Origin: Motilimonas cestriensis
Lineage (GTDB): Bacteria; Pseudomonadota; Gammaproteobacteria; Enterobacterales; CBDFNC01
NCBI RefSeq assembly: GCF_021295315.1
Contig: NZ_JAIMJA010000004.1
Location: 1 to 64,000 of the forward strand
Direction: 5' to 3'
Length of the DNA: 64,000 nucleotides
Below, one piece after another: positions 27,009 through 36,584 of the stretch (position 1 is the first letter of the stretch; each line of letters begins with the position of its first letter). The position numbers and the translations under genes were made by a program. The notes beneath the pieces were generated by a model. The model had not been told where the DNA came from. It did no database searches and saw only the letters and a program-made list of their open reading frames with translations.

Positions 27009-27980
27009 ATGGCCCGTATCATCACCTTCGGTGAGATTTTAATTGATTGGATCCCCCTTGAATCCCGCCCCTTTGGTGGCTTGGATATCCCAGTCAAAGG
27101 TCAGTTTCCCGGTGGCGCGCCGGCTAACGTCGCGGTTGCCGTGGCGCGTTTAGGCCAGATGGCGCAATTTGTTGGCGCGGTTGGTCAAGATGATGCTGGT
27201 GAATTTCTCCGTGAGTCGCTGCAGAAAATGGATGTGAATACCGACCATTTATTGACTGACCCTGAGCACGCTACGCCAATGGCCTTTGTTTCGTTAGATG
27301 AAAAGGGTGAACGCTCTTTTTCATTTGCACGCGAAAACACCGCTGATTTGAATTTTGACCCTGATTACTTTGCGCAAGGCGTGTTTTCCGGCGAGGGTAT
27401 TTTCCATATTTGCTCTAATACTTTGACCCATGAAGGTCTATTCCAAACAACTTTGATGGGGTTGCAACAGGCGCAACAAGCTAATTTTCTGACCAGCTTT
27501 GATGTCAATTTGCGCTTGCCACTATGGCGCGATCCTTCACGGATTAAGGCGAGAGTGCTTGATTGTATTTCTTATTGCGACATTGTGAAGTTAAGCCAAG
27601 ATGAGCTGGAATATTTAGCGGCTGAGGAACCTTCACTCACATTTATTGCGGACTTGCTTACCTTAGGTCCGAGCTTGGTTTTGGTCACCGATGCCGATAA
27701 GCCGGTTTCTTTATACATGGCGGGCAACATCTTGACGCAAGTAACACCGAAAGTAACGGTGCTTGATACGACCGGTGCCGGCGATGCGTTTATGGGGGCT
27801 TGGTTATACGCCATGTTGGCACAAAATGTGTGTAACCCAGAGGCACTGGAGCAAGCGCTTAATAGTGATGCTGTTTGGCAATTTGCGCTGAAAACCGCGG
27901 TGACAGGGGGTGGCTTTGCTGTGACTCATCAAGGGGCATGGAGTGCCTTACCTACCTTAAGCGATATTAAAGCGCTTTAA
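27009..27980 (+). CDS. Fructokinase, PfkB/ribokinase family
   Basis: A 323-residue sugar kinase. The N-terminal GEILIDWIP and PGGAPANVAVAVARLG and the C-terminal LDTTGAGDAFMGAWLY signature (catalytic Asp and anion hole) fix the family; the sequence is closest to fructokinases. It would phosphorylate fructose to fructose-6-phosphate. TTGGAG precedes the ATG. The next gene, 24 bp on, is an AGE-family isomerase, so the pair could feed mannose through fructose into glycolysis, an arrangement known in Shewanella-type mannose use. The substrate is inferred. Confidence 0.85.
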   Translation: MARIITFGEILIDWIPLESRPFGGLDIPVKGQFPGGAPANVAVAVARLGQMAQFVGAVGQDDAGEFLRESLQKMDVNTDHLLTDPEHATPMAFVSLDEKGERSFSFARENTADLNFDPDYFAQGVFSGEGIFHICSNTLTHEGLFQTTLMGLQQAQQANFLTSFDVNLRLPLWRDPSRIKARVLDCISYCDIVKLSQDELEYLAAEEPSLTFIADLLTLGPSLVLVTDADKPVSLYMAGNILTQVTPKVTVLDTTGAGDAFMGAWLYAMLAQNVCNPEALEQALNSDAVWQFALKTAVTGGGFAVTHQGAWSALPTLSDIKAL

Positions 27981-28004
27981 TTTGTAAATATTTGGGGAAT
28001 GATA

Positions 28005-29192
28005 ATGACCATTCAGTTTCGCGATCCAAGTTTTATTCAGCAACACATTCAGCAGCTTACCGATTTTTATCAGCAGCATGCCATTGACCCGCAAGGGGGC
28101 TTTTATCAAACCTTATTGCCCAGTGGCGAGCATCAACAAGAGCCAGTAAAGCAGCTGGTTAGTTCAACCCGTTTAACCTGGGTATTTGCTACTTGTGGTA
28201 GTCAATTCAAGCAAGAAAGCTGGTTAGCCAGTGCGAAACATGGCTTAGATTATGTGAAAAACCAGCACTTTGATGCTGAGCGCGGCGCGTATAACTGGGT
28301 GATGAACGGCAATGTTCCTGCTGAGCAAGAGAATTATTGCTACGGCTTAGCATTTGTATTGCTGATGTATGCTGGCGCGCTAAAAGCGGGATTAGATGGA
28401 GCAAGGCAAGGTCTGAATGATACCTTTGAGTTACTTGAGCAGCGCTTTTGGCAACCGGATAGCGGTTTGTATGCAGATCAAGCGAGTGCTGATTGGCAAA
28501 GTTACAGTGATTATCGTGGTCAAAATGCCAATATGCACGCTTGTGAGGCGATGATTGCCGCCTTTGAAGCGTCTGGTGAACAAAAGTATTTAGATCGCGC
28601 CTTATTAATTGCCGAGAACATCTGTATCCGTCAAACCCAAAGCACAGATGGCCTGATTTGGGAGCATTACAGCCAAAACTGGCAGGTAGATTGGAATTAT
28701 AACAAAGATGACCCGAAGAATTTGTACCGTCCTTGGGGTTTTCAACCGGGACATTTAACTGAATGGGCTAAGTTACTGCTGCTGATTTACCGCCAGCAAG
28801 CTCAGCCTTGGTTGTTGATCCGGGCTGAAGCGTTATTTAATGCGGCGTGGACCAAAGCATGGGATAAAGATCGCGGCGGTTTATATTATGGCTTTGATCC
28901 GCAAGGTAATATTTGCGACGACGATAAATATTTTTGGGTGCAAGCGGAATCAATGGTGGCGGCCGCTCTGTTGGCTAAAACCACAGGTAAGGAAGTGTAT
29001 TGGCAATGTTATGATCAGTTATGGCAGTACTGTTGGACCCATTTCTGCAATCAGCAGCATCAGCCTTGGTGGCGCTTACTGAGTGCCGACAATCAAGTAC
29101 TCGATCCAACCATCGCCAGGCCCGGCGCTAAGATTGACTACCATACCATTGGCGCTTGCTTAGAAATTTTGCATGTTTTAACTAGCGAGTAG
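28005..29192 (+). CDS. AGE-family sugar isomerase, probably mannose isomerase
   Basis: A 395-residue (alpha/alpha)6-barrel protein of the N-acylglucosamine 2-epimerase family. Visible are STRLTWVFATCG, the RPWGFQPGHLTEWAKLLL stretch with the catalytic His, and the late AKIDYHTIGACLE His segment. Family members interconvert mannose and fructose or epimerise sugars. Its place directly behind a fructokinase favours mannose isomerase (ManI-like). I start at the ATG at 28005, 6 nt after GGGGA. Confidence 0.8.
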   Translation: MTIQFRDPSFIQQHIQQLTDFYQQHAIDPQGGFYQTLLPSGEHQQEPVKQLVSSTRLTWVFATCGSQFKQESWLASAKHGLDYVKNQHFDAERGAYNWVMNGNVPAEQENYCYGLAFVLLMYAGALKAGLDGARQGLNDTFELLEQRFWQPDSGLYADQASADWQSYSDYRGQNANMHACEAMIAAFEASGEQKYLDRALLIAENICIRQTQSTDGLIWEHYSQNWQVDWNYNKDDPKNLYRPWGFQPGHLTEWAKLLLLIYRQQAQPWLLIRAEALFNAAWTKAWDKDRGGLYYGFDPQGNICDDDKYFWVQAESMVAAALLAKTTGKEVYWQCYDQLWQYCWTHFCNQQHQPWWRLLSADNQVLDPTIARPGAKIDYHTIGACLEILHVLTSE

Positions 29193-29210
29193 GAGCAGAA
29201 GACATGCTGC

Positions 29211-29246
29211 GATAAAGTCTCACGCTATCTATATTGAGACTTTATC
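29211..29246 (+). terminator. Bidirectional terminator between convergent genes
   Basis: GATAAAGTCTCA and TGAGACTTTATC form a perfect 12-bp stem with a 12-nt loop, with T-rich sequence on the right and an A-run in the left arm. It sits between the isomerase gene and the convergent fliL-like gene. Confidence 0.8.
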
Positions 29247-29266
29247 TTGTTATTTTGGGCCGGTGA

Positions 29267-29668
29267 TTATTGGTAGAGGTATTTGGTAAAGATAATATTA
29301 CTGACTCCTTTAATCCCCGCCTCTTGTACTAATAGCTTGTTTACCTCTTGTAGGCAGGCATCACGAATTTCATTTCGACCTGTTATCGATTTAATCTTTT
29401 GCTCATCTTGGCGGCCAAAAATTTCTATCATGGCATCGCGTAGTAGGGGATCATGATGCTCGATTGCGGCTAAATCACTGGCGTGTTCGAGTTGAAACTC
29501 CACTGCGACACGGACATAGCCGATGCGCTTGCCGGGCTTAATGTAGTTCGTGATAATATCTGGCTCAAAGGCGTAGTAGGCAATGCCATCAGTACCTTTG
29601 GCTTCTTCAGCCAAGCTGGGTGCGCTCAAAAAGAGTAATACCAATAAGGAGATGAGTCCCTTTTTCAT
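29267..29668 (-). CDS. FliL-like exported protein
   Basis: A 133-residue protein of the flagellar basal-body FliL family. The N-terminal hydrophobic stretch (LISLLVLLFLSAPSLA) reads as a cleaved signal, and the periplasmic FliL domain has VAVEFQLEHASDL and the closing VSNIIFTKYLYQ. FliL supports the stator. It is not in a flagellar operon, so it is a paralogue. It is divergent from ubiC, a pairing common in Shewanella. Confidence 0.7.
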   Translation of the reverse strand: MKKGLISLLVLLFLSAPSLAEEAKGTDGIAYYAFEPDIITNYIKPGKRIGYVRVAVEFQLEHASDLAAIEHHDPLLRDAMIEIFGRQDEQKIKSITGRNEIRDACLQEVNKLLVQEAGIKGVSNIIFTKYLYQ

Positions 29669-29843
29669 GATTAGATCCCAGTAGATATTTAGAAAACAAA
29701 TAGATGGCAGCAGTTTAGGGTAAAGTGTTGCTGCTGTTAAGTATTAGCATAGAAGAATTTAGTTCCACAGGTTACAATTTGTCGTCAAACTAACAGATAT
29801 TTTGATTTAACCCGTATTTTATCAAGCGCGACAAGGATGACTT

Positions 29844-30455
29844 TTGCCAGCAATATCTCATTTTCAGCATTTTAAACAGGCTTTTCCTTTGGGAGTGGAT
29901 GCAAGTTGGCAAGCTATTGAACATTATGCAGAATTAGACAGTAGTTTGTATTCTTGGTTAGCTGACGCCGGCTCGTTAACTGAGCGACTAATGGCCAATT
30001 GTCAACATTTTAGCGTGCGCGTTATTGGGCAAGATGTTTTGCCGGTGAGTGATGTTGAGCGACAAGCGTTAGCGGATTCAAAATACTTCAACCCTAGCGC
30101 TGACACTCAGTATATGGTGCGTGAAGTGTTACTGTGCTGTGACCAACAGCCTTGGGTGTTTGCTCGTACAGTGATCCCCGCGTCTACCTTAACGGGTGAA
30201 GAGCGGCAATTGGCGACATTGGGTGAGCAACCATTGGGCGCCACCTTGTTTAACGCAGCGAGTATGACGCGGCAAAACTTAGTGGTGGCTTCGTTTTCTG
30301 CCAACAGCCTAGTGTCGCAAGTTGTGCATCAACGCTTTGACGAAGAGGGGGCCATTCTTTGGGGTAGGCGCTCTTTATTTCATCTATCGAATAAACCTTT
30401 ATTGGTTCATGAAATTTTTCTACCTGCAGCGCAGGCTTATCAACAAAATGACTAA
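29844..30455 (+). CDS. ubiC: Chorismate pyruvate-lyase
   Basis: A 203-residue enzyme that releases pyruvate from chorismate to give 4-hydroxybenzoate, the first step of ubiquinone synthesis. Conserved segments are SLTERL, VREVLLC with the chorismate-binding Arg, PLGATLF and WGRRSLF. The start is TTG, with AAGGA 6 nt upstream. UbiA follows 3 bp later, so the two steps are co-expressed. Confidence 0.92.
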   Translation: MPAISHFQHFKQAFPLGVDASWQAIEHYAELDSSLYSWLADAGSLTERLMANCQHFSVRVIGQDVLPVSDVERQALADSKYFNPSADTQYMVREVLLCCDQQPWVFARTVIPASTLTGEERQLATLGEQPLGATLFNAASMTRQNLVVASFSANSLVSQVVHQRFDEEGAILWGRRSLFHLSNKPLLVHEIFLPAAQAYQQND

Positions 30456-30458
30456 ATC

Positions 30459-31334
30459 ATGAGTATTTCCTTTCTTAGTGCTGAAAAACTTCAGTCTTAT
30501 GTTCGGCTGACACGCCTTGATCGTCCCATTGGCAGTTTATTATTATTATGGCCAACGGGTTGGGCGTTATGGTCTGCGGCCCAAGGTGTCCCAGACGGTT
30601 GGGTGTTATTGGTCTTTACCTTAGGTGTATTTTTAATGCGCTCAGCGGGATGTGTGATCAATGATTTTGCTGATCGTAAAGTGGACGGTCATGTAAGCCG
30701 TACCCAACATCGGCCGATGCCATCGGGCTTAGTCAGCAGTAAAGAAGCACTCACTTTGTTTGGTTTACTTGCTTTGACCTCCTTTGTTCTGGTGCTCACA
30801 CTGAATACGAAAACGATACTATTGTCGTTTGCAGCATTAGCTTTGGCATTTTGTTACCCATTTATGAAGCGTTTCACTCACTTGCCGCAGTTGGTGCTTG
30901 GTTTAGCGTTCAGTTGGGCTATTCCGATGGCTTATGCCGCGCAAACCAATGCGTTACCTGCTGAGCTGTGGTTGTTGTTTTTGGCTAATGTGGCTTGGAC
31001 CATTGCCTACGACACTATGTATGCCATGGTTGATCGTGACGATGATTTAAAAATTGGCATTAAATCGACAGCGATCTTATTTGGTCGTTTCGACAAATTG
31101 ATAACAGGATTGCTGCAAGTATCCACCTTGTTATTGCTGCTGGTTTTTGCACTTGTTACCCAAGCTGGAGCGAGTTTTTATTGGGGCTTGTTGGTAGCAG
31201 CGGCTTTGTTTGCCTATCAGCAACGTTTGATCAGTGATCGCCAAGGGCCTGATTGCTTTCAAGCATTTTTAAACAATAATTACGTTGGCTTGGCTATCTT
31301 TGTCGGTATTGCTGTGGATTGGCTACTGCGCTAG
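30459..31334 (+). CDS. ubiA: 4-hydroxybenzoate octaprenyltransferase
   Basis: Integral membrane prenyltransferase (291 residues, eight or nine helices) that attaches the isoprenoid tail to 4-hydroxybenzoate. Both Asp-rich substrate sites are visible: [20 protein letters not shown] and [20 protein letters not shown]. It is the second gene of ubiCA and lies 120 bp from the convergent plsB. Confidence 0.95.
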   Translation: MSISFLSAEKLQSYVRLTRLDRPIGSLLLLWPTGWALWSAAQGVPDGWVLLVFTLGVFLMRSAGCVINDFADRKVDGHVSRTQHRPMPSGLVSSKEALTLFGLLALTSFVLVLTLNTKTILLSFAALALAFCYPFMKRFTHLPQLVLGLAFSWAIPMAYAAQTNALPAELWLLFLANVAWTIAYDTMYAMVDRDDDLKIGIKSTAILFGRFDKLITGLLQVSTLLLLLVFALVTQAGASFYWGLLVAAALFAYQQRLISDRQGPDCFQAFLNNNYVGLAIFVGIAVDWLLR

Positions 31335-31454
31335 CGTTGCCGCTGGCTTAACGCCAACGATACGAGTTAATCCCCTCATGCAACATTGCTCGGCATAAGC
31401 TAATGCGTATTTTTTACCGCAAAACATACGCTATCTGGTTACGACGAGTTTAAG

Positions 31455-33884
31455 TTATTGACATGAATCAGCTTGATGTTGGTTGGCAATGGTGTGCTCT
31501 ATGGTGCTCAACACTTCATCTGATAATAGGCTGCGAGTGAGCTGGTGTAGCTCATGCAAGGCTGACTTATTCACCTGATCTTGCTCATTAATATATTGCT
31601 GCGCTTGCAGCTGCTCGATAAATATTTGCAATACCTTCACATCGAAAAACTCTGGTGCTCGAATACCGTGCAACTGAGCTAAGCGCTCTGCTATTTGTGT
31701 GCTTTGCTGGGCTAAGGTTTTCAATTCAACGGGCTGATCGCGTTGTAATAGGGTTAACACAATATGATAGCGTTGAATGGTCTCATCGATAATGTTGGCG
31801 AGTAAACGGATCTGAGTTTTATGCAGGTTGGCACTGAAATAGCGCTCGGCATTGGCATTGATTTCACATGTTAGCCAACCTAGTTGTACTAAGTGCGCTA
31901 AATATTTCTGCCCTTGCTGCCACATTTCGTCGCTATCCCATGGCAGGAATAGCTCAGCTTTAATTAACGGGTAAAGTTGATTAAGGTTGGTTTCGAGCTG
32001 GCTTAATGTAATGCCTTCATCATGTTGCACTAAGCTGGCAATCAGTGCTGGCAGGGCAAATAAATGAATAATGTTATTGCGATAAAAGGTGAGCAGCATA
32101 CTTTGGCGTGGCTCAATGCTGATGATCTCGCCTAAGCAATCTTGATATACCCGGAACTTGCTCATGCTGAGTGCGGCTTGTAATACCGAATCAGCATCCC
32201 CTTGTGGCAGGCTGACGAGCGGGCTGAATTCAACTTCGCTTAACAAGGATAAATAGCTGGTTAACTGGGTCAGTAGTTGCTCGCGGCTTAGGGTATGCCG
32301 TTTGCTGGCTAACAACACTAAGCTACACAATGGCAATGCATTCACCGCGGCAGCACGGTTGATCCCGGTCATTACTTCACGTCCGAGCTGAGTAATGGTT
32401 GCAGGAAACTGCGCTGACTCCGTTAGGTTGCCCTCATCACGCCAGTCTTGATGGGCGCGGTCTAAAAATTGATTCAGTAAAATAGGCTCGCCAAAGTTAA
32501 CAAAGCCTTGGCCAAAATTACGCAGTTTTTTGGTGATTGATAGCACCTGCCAGAACGATTCCTTTTGTTTTTTCTGCCCTTGCAGCTCTTTCATGTAAGT
32601 GCTTACTTCCATTACATGGTCGTAGCCAAGGCAAATAGGGATTAATGCGATAGGCCTATTCGGTGTGTTTTGCATGGCCTCAATGGTCATGCCTAGCATG
32701 CCTGTTTTGGCTGGTAATAATCGTCCGGTGCGGCTGCGACCGCCTTCGGTAAAGAACTCAAGGGAGTAACCCTTGCTGAACAAATAGCTTAAGTAAGCCT
32801 TAAAAACGCTGGCATATAAAGGGTTGCCTTTAAAGGTGCGGCGGATAAAAAATGCGCCGCCACGGCGAAAAATAGGCCCAGCCGGGAAAAAGTTTAAGTT
32901 GACGCCCGCAGCGATATGAGGCGGCGTCATGCCTTGCTGGTAAATAATCGACGACAGTAATAGATAATCCATATGGCTGCGATGGCAAGGTAAAAATACA
33001 ATCTCGTGGCCTTTGTGCGCTAAGTTACGCACGGTTTCGGCGTTGTTGACCATGATGCCTTGGTAAATTCTATTCCATACCCAAGTCAGTATTTTGTCAC
33101 CAAGCCGCACCAGTGGATAGGAAAAATCTGAGGCTATTTCATCAAGGTAGCGGGTGGCTTTCTTTTCGGCCTCAGCAAGGGATATATTTTGCTCTTGGCT
33201 TGCCTTTACTATGGCTTGATGGATCACATCGGAGGCGAGTAAGTCTTGGCGCATTTTGTTACGTTGCGGTAATTTAGGTCCTTTGGCTGCCAACTTCTGC
33301 CTTGTGAAATGAGTGTAAGCTATTTTTTCTAGCTTAGTGGCTAAGTTAGGGTCATCACCATAGTCATGGTTTAAGCGCTGTAATGAAAGAGGCTTGCTAA
33401 AGCGGATTAAGCTATCTCGGCCACGAAATAAAATAGTGAATGCTTTGTTTATCCAGTTTGGTGAGCTTGCGCGTAAAATTGAAAACCAAGGTTTATGGCC
33501 TTCATAGCCCGGTGCTCGCCCCCAAAATAGGGTGACTGGAACCAGTTGCACATCAATATCCTCGTTGTTTTGATGCAGTTCAAGCAAGACTCTAAATTGG
33601 TCTTCATACGCCTTACGTGGTGCTTTTGAAAACAAACGTTTGGGTTTATTGAGACAAACAAAGCGGTTAATACTTTGTTGGTTGATGGCTAACGGTGTTA
33701 GAGGATCGGGCAAATTGAGCTTTTGACAAGCTCGTTGCAGCGTTAACAAATCACTGGAAGACAAGGTTTTCAACGCGTAAACAATCGGTTTGTCTAAATC
33801 GAGTTGCAAGTCAGTTTGTGGGCAGCTAGGCACGGTTTTACTGGCAACCAGATGCTTTAAAAAAAAGCGTTGTAAAAAATTCAT
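31455..33884 (-). CDS. plsB: Glycerol-3-phosphate acyltransferase
   Basis: An 809-residue membrane-bound acyltransferase, the usual PlsB length. The four acyltransferase blocks are visible: PCHRSHMDYLLLS (His-x4-Asp), GAFFIRRTF, FTEGGRSRTGRLLPAKTGML and ALIPICLGYDHVME. It forms lysophosphatidate from glycerol-3-phosphate and acyl-ACP at the inner membrane. AGGGG precedes the ATG. It is divergent from dgkA, which also belongs to phospholipid metabolism, as in E. coli. Confidence 0.96.
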   Translation of the reverse strand: MNFLQRFFLKHLVASKTVPSCPQTDLQLDLDKPIVYALKTLSSSDLLTLQRACQKLNLPDPLTPLAINQQSINRFVCLNKPKRLFSKAPRKAYEDQFRVLLELHQNNEDIDVQLVPVTLFWGRAPGYEGHKPWFSILRASSPNWINKAFTILFRGRDSLIRFSKPLSLQRLNHDYGDDPNLATKLEKIAYTHFTRQKLAAKGPKLPQRNKMRQDLLASDVIHQAIVKASQEQNISLAEAEKKATRYLDEIASDFSYPLVRLGDKILTWVWNRIYQGIMVNNAETVRNLAHKGHEIVFLPCHRSHMDYLLLSSIIYQQGMTPPHIAAGVNLNFFPAGPIFRRGGAFFIRRTFKGNPLYASVFKAYLSYLFSKGYSLEFFTEGGRSRTGRLLPAKTGMLGMTIEAMQNTPNRPIALIPICLGYDHVMEVSTYMKELQGQKKQKESFWQVLSITKKLRNFGQGFVNFGEPILLNQFLDRAHQDWRDEGNLTESAQFPATITQLGREVMTGINRAAAVNALPLCSLVLLASKRHTLSREQLLTQLTSYLSLLSEVEFSPLVSLPQGDADSVLQAALSMSKFRVYQDCLGEIISIEPRQSMLLTFYRNNIIHLFALPALIASLVQHDEGITLSQLETNLNQLYPLIKAELFLPWDSDEMWQQGQKYLAHLVQLGWLTCEINANAERYFSANLHKTQIRLLANIIDETIQRYHIVLTLLQRDQPVELKTLAQQSTQIAERLAQLHGIRAPEFFDVKVLQIFIEQLQAQQYINEQDQVNKSALHELHQLTRSLLSDEVLSTIEHTIANQHQADSCQ

Positions 33885-34032
33885 CGAATGCCCCTAGCCT
33901 TAAACTCATATTAATAAATAAATTGTTAGCACCTGTCGCTTGCTTGTCATATCTTATGGCCAAGCTACGCGAGTCTGATGGCGCTAAAATACACTAAAAG
34001 TAGCGGTAATTTATGAAAAAAAGGACATAAAA

Positions 34033-34389
34033 ATGGAAAAAAATACCGGGTTAAAGCGGATTTTTATGGCGGGTATTTATTCTCTTCAGGGTTTTAAGCA
34101 TGCTTTTAAGCATGAGGCTGCATTTCGTCAAGAGTTGTTGTTAGCAGTGATATTTATTCCCCTTGCTTGTTGGTTAGATGTTGAGCAGGTGGAACGCATT
34201 TTAATGATCGCTTGTTTGCTGCTGGTGATCATTGTGGAATTGTTAAACTCAGCGGTTGAAGCTGTGGTTGACCGCGTTGGTTTAGAAAAGCACGAGCTAG
34301 CGGGGCGCGCTAAAGACTTAGGCTCCGCAGCGGTGTTTGTGGCGTTGACGCTTACGGTATATGTATGGGCTGATATTTTACTGTTTTAA
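34033..34389 (+). CDS. dgkA: Diacylglycerol kinase
   Basis: A 118-residue trimeric membrane kinase with three helices and an amphipathic N-terminus. The motif ELLNSAVEAVVDR holds the catalytic Glu and the ATP/metal site. It recycles diacylglycerol, made during membrane-derived glucan synthesis, into phosphatidate. AAAAGGA precedes the ATG. Confidence 0.95.
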   Translation: MEKNTGLKRIFMAGIYSLQGFKHAFKHEAAFRQELLLAVIFIPLACWLDVEQVERILMIACLLLVIIVELLNSAVEAVVDRVGLEKHELAGRAKDLGSAAVFVALTLTVYVWADILLF

Positions 34390-34513
34390 TAATTGTATGT
34401 TGTTGATTTAATAATGGCTTCCCATTAATTCATTTTTAAAGCTCCAGGTCTGACCTATTGCCAGCCTGCTTTGACTACACTTGACGAGTACTTTATTGCT
34501 TCGGAGTCTCGTC

Positions 34514-35557
34514 ATGCCACCTTCGCTTACCATTGTTATCCCCACTCATAATCGGCCCCAATTGTTACCTCAGGCTGTCGAAAGTGCTATTGGTAGCTAC
34601 GCATCGCCAAGTGAAATTCTAGTTATTGATGATGCTTCAGAGCCCGCAGTAAATGAGGTGGCATTACAACAGCGCTTTGGCTCTCAGGTGAAAGTTCATC
34701 GCAATGAAACCAGTATTGGTATTTATCGCGTGCGTCAAAAAGGCTGTGAATTGGCATCAGGGCAGTACATTTACCAATTAGATGATGATGATCGTTTAGC
34801 TGCTGGTTCACTCGATATAGCAATGGCGGCCCTAAGGGCGCATAAACTGGATTTGTTGTATCTGAACGTAACAGGCTTTGGTGAGCGTGGTGACTATTTC
34901 AATCGTAATCAAGGGGTGGCTCTTGAACGTTTTATGGCGCTAGCACAGCCAATGGAGCTGGCTCCTGAACTAGATTATTTAACAAATGCTTGCTCTGCAT
35001 TGTTACAATTAGCCCCTTCCGCATTACAGCATCCGTTAGCTAAAAAACAACTGTGGTTAGAGGTCAACCATGTTCGAAACTTAGCGCACCAAGCAGCTTA
35101 TGATGGTCGCGATACGATTGACTGTGCGCGCGAAGCTCGTTTGTTAGATGAGCTTAATGATTGTGAATTTGCTTTGTACGCTAGCTGTTTAGTAAAACTT
35201 GGGTTCCATCGGGCTCGGTTTTATCTCGCGCGGTGTGAAGGCCAGCGGTATTTCTCTAGTGGGCAATCTAATCATCAACAACTTGAAGCCAATTTAATGC
35301 TTAAGAAGCGTTTTTATGGGATTTGTTGCAAGTTGTCGAGCCTCAAGGATGTCAGAAAACAAGCTAAGTTAGCATTAGCCCAAGTCTATTTTAATGCAGC
35401 TTGGGATGCTCTAAAGCAGCATGGAGACAAAAGTGCAGCATTTAACTATTTACTGTTAAGTGCTCAATTGGTACCACAGCTAAAAGTGTTTAAACTTGCC
35501 TTAACTATTTCTTTTTCGCCTAAACGCCGTAACAAAGCCAGGTTTTATAGTCAGTAG
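34514..35557 (+). CDS. Family 2 glycosyltransferase
   Basis: A 347-residue protein. The GT-A fold core is TIVIPTHNRPQLLPQAVESA, ILVIDDASEP and YQLDDDDRLAAGS, with the nucleotide-sugar and metal Asp residues. The C-terminal 150 residues are helical and unassigned. It likely adds a sugar to a surface polysaccharide or protein, but no neighbour helps define the substrate. I start at the ATG at 34514, 8 nt after CGGAG; the longer frame is not supported. Confidence 0.8.
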   Translation: MPPSLTIVIPTHNRPQLLPQAVESAIGSYASPSEILVIDDASEPAVNEVALQQRFGSQVKVHRNETSIGIYRVRQKGCELASGQYIYQLDDDDRLAAGSLDIAMAALRAHKLDLLYLNVTGFGERGDYFNRNQGVALERFMALAQPMELAPELDYLTNACSALLQLAPSALQHPLAKKQLWLEVNHVRNLAHQAAYDGRDTIDCAREARLLDELNDCEFALYASCLVKLGFHRARFYLARCEGQRYFSSGQSNHQQLEANLMLKKRFYGICCKLSSLKDVRKQAKLALAQVYFNAAWDALKQHGDKSAAFNYLLLSAQLVPQLKVFKLALTISFSPKRRNKARFYSQ

Positions 35558-35609
35558 CTAAAAGGGTTTAGTGCCGAATTACAAGGTAGGCTTGCCCGCT
35601 TTGGTTTAA

Positions 35610-35645
35610 CTGTATATACTCACAGTTAACTGTATATAAAAACAG
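35610..35645 (+). promoter_or_regulatory. Two LexA (SOS) boxes before lexA
   Basis: CTGTATATACTCACAG (35610-35625) and CTGTATATAAAAACAG (35630-35645) match the CTG-N10-CAG LexA operator. They are 20 bp apart centre to centre, two helical turns, so two LexA dimers can bind side by side. They indicate autoregulation, and the second box ends 9 nt before the lexA start. Confidence 0.92.
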
Positions 35646-35654
35646 GCTGTAATC

Positions 35655-36278
35655 ATGAAACCATTAACACCGCGCCAAGCAGAAATTCTTGAATTAATTA
35701 AAGACAATATCGCTGATACTGGGCTGCCGCCAACGCGAGCGGAAATAGCCAAACAGCTAGGTTTTAAAAGTGCTAACTCTGCTGAAGAGCATTTGAAGGC
35801 ATTAGCCAAAAAAGGCGTGATTGAAATGATGCCAGGTACGTCGCGTGGTATTCGTTTAGTGGATGCAGAGCCTGCTGCCAATGAAGAGGAAGGGTTACCC
35901 CTTATTGGTCGAGTTGCTGCCGGTGAGCCCATATTGGCGCAAGAGCATGTTGAGTGTAATTACAAAGTGGATCCAAACTTATTTCACCCCAGTGCTGATT
36001 TTTTGTTACGCGTCAGTGGTATGAGTATGAAAGATATTGGCATTATGGATGGCGACTTGCTTGCTGTTCATAAAACCAAAGATGTACACAATGGCCAAGT
36101 GATCGTGGCTCGGGTGGAAGACGAAGTAACAGTAAAGCGCTTTCAGCGTGATGGACGACAAGTACTGCTTCATCCCGAAAATGAAGAGTTCAATACCATC
36201 AAAGTTGATTTAGCCAGTGAGCATTTCGATGTTGAAGGTATCGCAGTTGGCGTTATTCGTAACGCTGATTGGATGTAA
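35655..36278 (+). CDS. lexA: LexA repressor
   Basis: A 207-residue SOS repressor. The N-terminal winged helix reads [20 protein letters not shown]...[13 protein letters not shown]. The cleavage site Ala-Gly is in GRVAAGEPI, and the catalytic Ser and Lys are in GMSMKDIGI and VTVKRF. It represses DNA-repair genes and is self-cleaved on RecA filaments. Two SOS boxes precede it, and a terminator follows. Confidence 0.97.
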   Translation: MKPLTPRQAEILELIKDNIADTGLPPTRAEIAKQLGFKSANSAEEHLKALAKKGVIEMMPGTSRGIRLVDAEPAANEEEGLPLIGRVAAGEPILAQEHVECNYKVDPNLFHPSADFLLRVSGMSMKDIGIMDGDLLAVHKTKDVHNGQVIVARVEDEVTVKRFQRDGRQVLLHPENEEFNTIKVDLASEHFDVEGIAVGVIRNADWM

Positions 36279-36309
36279 CCTGTTGTTACCTAGCTAACCC
36301 AAATTCAAG

Positions 36310-36332
36310 CCGCCTTATTCAAGGCGGTTATT
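36310..36332 (+). terminator. lexA terminator
   Basis: CCGCCTT and AAGGCGG pair across a 4-nt loop (ATTC), followed by TTATTTT. Confidence 0.75.
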
Positions 36333-36533
36333 TTCTCGCTTTTCTTAGTTCCTCTTTGGTTAACCCTTACTTGATAAGTTTTTTCTTGCCAGAGTTGGAC
36401 GCCTGTTCATCTTGCTGCTATGTGCTTAATTCTTGCAAAAAATAAATTAACATAAATTTTACAAATGTTTAAAAGCTGCTTTACTTGTCTTAGGTGAACG
36501 TAGCGGGGAGCTTTGCTTTACCTACTTGGGGAA

Positions 36534-36554
36534 GAGGCCAGCCTTGCTGGCCTC
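36534..36554 (+). other. Hairpin in the coxB leader
   Basis: GAGGCCAGC and GCTGGCCTC form a perfect 9-bp stem with a 3-nt loop, 30 bp before the coxB start and followed by no T-run. It may be a transcript-stabilising or translational control hairpin for the oxidase operon. The rest of the lexA-coxB gap (36333-36533) shows nothing else I can name. Confidence 0.5.
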
Positions 36555-36584
36555 GGCCGTTGGCGATGACAGAGGAGAGGTCAT

